Assembly (NCBI GenBank): GCA_034663685.1
Contig: JAXDJC010000075.1
Span: 1-6,041, forward strand
Length of the DNA stretch: 6,041 bases
Direction: 5' to 3'
Source: AC-37 sp034663685
GTDB lineage: Bacteria > Actinomycetota > Thermoleophilia > Solirubrobacterales > Thermoleophilaceae
Within the stretch, counting starts at the first letter, position 1, and each line of letters opens with the position of its first letter. Positions 5,377 through 6,041 of the stretch are shown piece after piece. The position numbers and the translations under genes were made by a program. The notes beneath the pieces are model-generated. The model saw nothing but the letters and a program-made list of their open reading frames with translations, searched no databases and was not told where the DNA came from.

Positions 5377-6041
5377 CACCGCGCCGGCTCGTGCTCGCCG
5401 GCTGGACGCTGCTCGCGCTGGCCTGGCTCGTGGCCAACCCGCCGTTCGGCGGCCCCGATGAGGCCTCGCACTACCTGCGCTCGCTCCAGGTCGGCCGCGG
5501 CCACCTGATCACCCAGGCGCGGCCCGGCGCCGCCAGGGGCGAGACCGAGCGTCAGGTGGCGTGGAACCGGCAGTTCACCTACGCGATGCACGTTCCCCCG
5601 GGCATGGCCCCGCACGACTACGAGTGCTGGACGAGCGACCGGCGCGCCGACGCGGGCTGCCTCGACGGCTTCCGGCCGCCGAAGCGGGCGTTCACCACCA
5701 CGGCCCCCGTCGGCAACTACCAGCCCCTCCCCTACCTCCTGCCAGGGCTGGCCACGCGCGCGGCGCATTCGCCGGCCGGCGCCCTGCGGCTCGCGCGGGC
5801 GCTCAACGCGCTGCTCTCGCTCGCCCTTCTCTACATCGCGCTGCGAATGGCCTGGAGCCCCGATGTGGGGCCGATCTCGCTGCTCGGCCTGCTCGTGGCC
5901 GTCACGCCGATGGCGATCTTCTGCGCGAGCATGCTCACCGGCAGCGGGCCGGAGATCGCGGCCGGAATCGCGTTCGCGGCCAGCGCGCTGCGGCTCCGGC
6001 GCGACGAGTCGTGCGCGCGCTCGTTCAACGTCTGGGCCGCC
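5373..6041 (+). CDS. DUF2142-like multi-pass membrane protein, N-terminal part (runs off right edge)
   Basis: The reading frame is open from a GTG at 5373, which overlaps the menD stop as GTGA, to the window end (223 codons, no stop). The protein opens with a short basic end (MTPRR) and a first membrane segment (about 6-21). Next come NPPFGGPDEASHYLRSLQ (22-39) and a roughly 100-residue soluble loop with two cysteines (85 and 96) and NYQPLPYLLPG (115-125). Further hydrophobic segments lie at about 143-158, 167-186 and 190-206, with SMLTGSGPEIAAG at 186-198. This pattern is what I know from the DUF2142 family of predicted membrane proteins, whose layout resembles GT-C glycosyltransferases: an Asp-Glu pair (here 29-30) just after the first helix, in an outer loop. 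A role in transferring lipid-linked sugars to surface polymers is an inference; no function can be shown here. Nothing ties it to menaquinone except coupled expression. Confidence 0.75.
   Translation, partial: MTPRRLVLAGWTLLALAWLVANPPFGGPDEASHYLRSLQVGRGHLITQARPGAARGETERQVAWNRQFTYAMHVPPGMAPHDYECWTSDRRADAGCLDGFRPPKRAFTTTAPVGNYQPLPYLLPGLATRAAHSPAGALRLARALNALLSLALLYIALRMAWSPDVGPISLLGLLVAVTPMAIFCASMLTGSGPEIAAGIAFAASALRLRRDESCARSFNVWAA

Noticed and set aside
4231..5379. 382-codon minus-strand open frame opposite menD
   Set aside because: The product is low-complexity, rich in Arg, Gly, His and Ala, without recognisable domains. It mirrors menD codons and is a GC-driven shadow.
5337..5768. 143-codon minus-strand open frame opposite the DUF2142 gene
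   Set aside because: No recognisable motif, and it overlaps the menD end and the DUF2142 start, whose plus-strand translation has clear membrane segments and family motifs.
1..6041. CRISPR arrays, tRNA/rRNA genes, insertion sequences, riboswitches
   Set aside because: No spaced direct repeats, no tRNA-like cloverleaf sequence, no transposase reading frame and no gap long enough for a riboswitch. The window is coding almost throughout.

Overview
The window is a menaquinone (vitamin K2) biosynthesis locus from a very GC-rich bacterium. The coding DNA is strongly biased to G or C at third codon positions. GTG and TTG starts are common and gene packing is extreme. This fits a high-GC actinobacterium, perhaps of the Thermoleophilia/Solirubrobacterales type, but the lineage is inferred from composition and gene style, not from a marker gene.

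Layout from left to right: the first ~48 codons of menE on the minus strand (cut by the window edge); a plus-strand run menB, menA, menC with a 1-bp gap and a 4-bp overlap between genes; a 65-bp convergent gap holding a large two-part hairpin; menH on the minus strand; menD on the plus strand, with its start codon only 6 bp from that of menH; and the 5' part of a DUF2142-type multi-pass membrane protein gene that overlaps the menD stop by 4 bp and runs off the right edge.

Together the genes encode most of the classical o-succinylbenzoate route. MenD makes SEPHCHC from isochorismate and 2-oxoglutarate, MenH removes pyruvate to give SHCHC, and MenC dehydrates this to o-succinylbenzoate. MenE activates it to the CoA ester, MenB closes the naphthoate ring, and MenA prenylates DHNA at the membrane. 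The isochorismate synthase (menF), the DHNA-CoA thioesterase and the final methyltransferase (menG/ubiE) are not in the window. The organism therefore appears to use the classical pathway rather than the futalosine pathway.

Every stretch over 300 bases is coding. I see no RNA genes, CRISPR arrays, insertion sequences or other mobile elements. I do not see a previously undescribed system here. The points most worth a second look are the compound palindrome between menC and menH, the two head-to-head gene pairs that leave no room for conventional promoters, a MenH with a non-standard N-terminal half, and a MenB of the glycine (bicarbonate-type) class.
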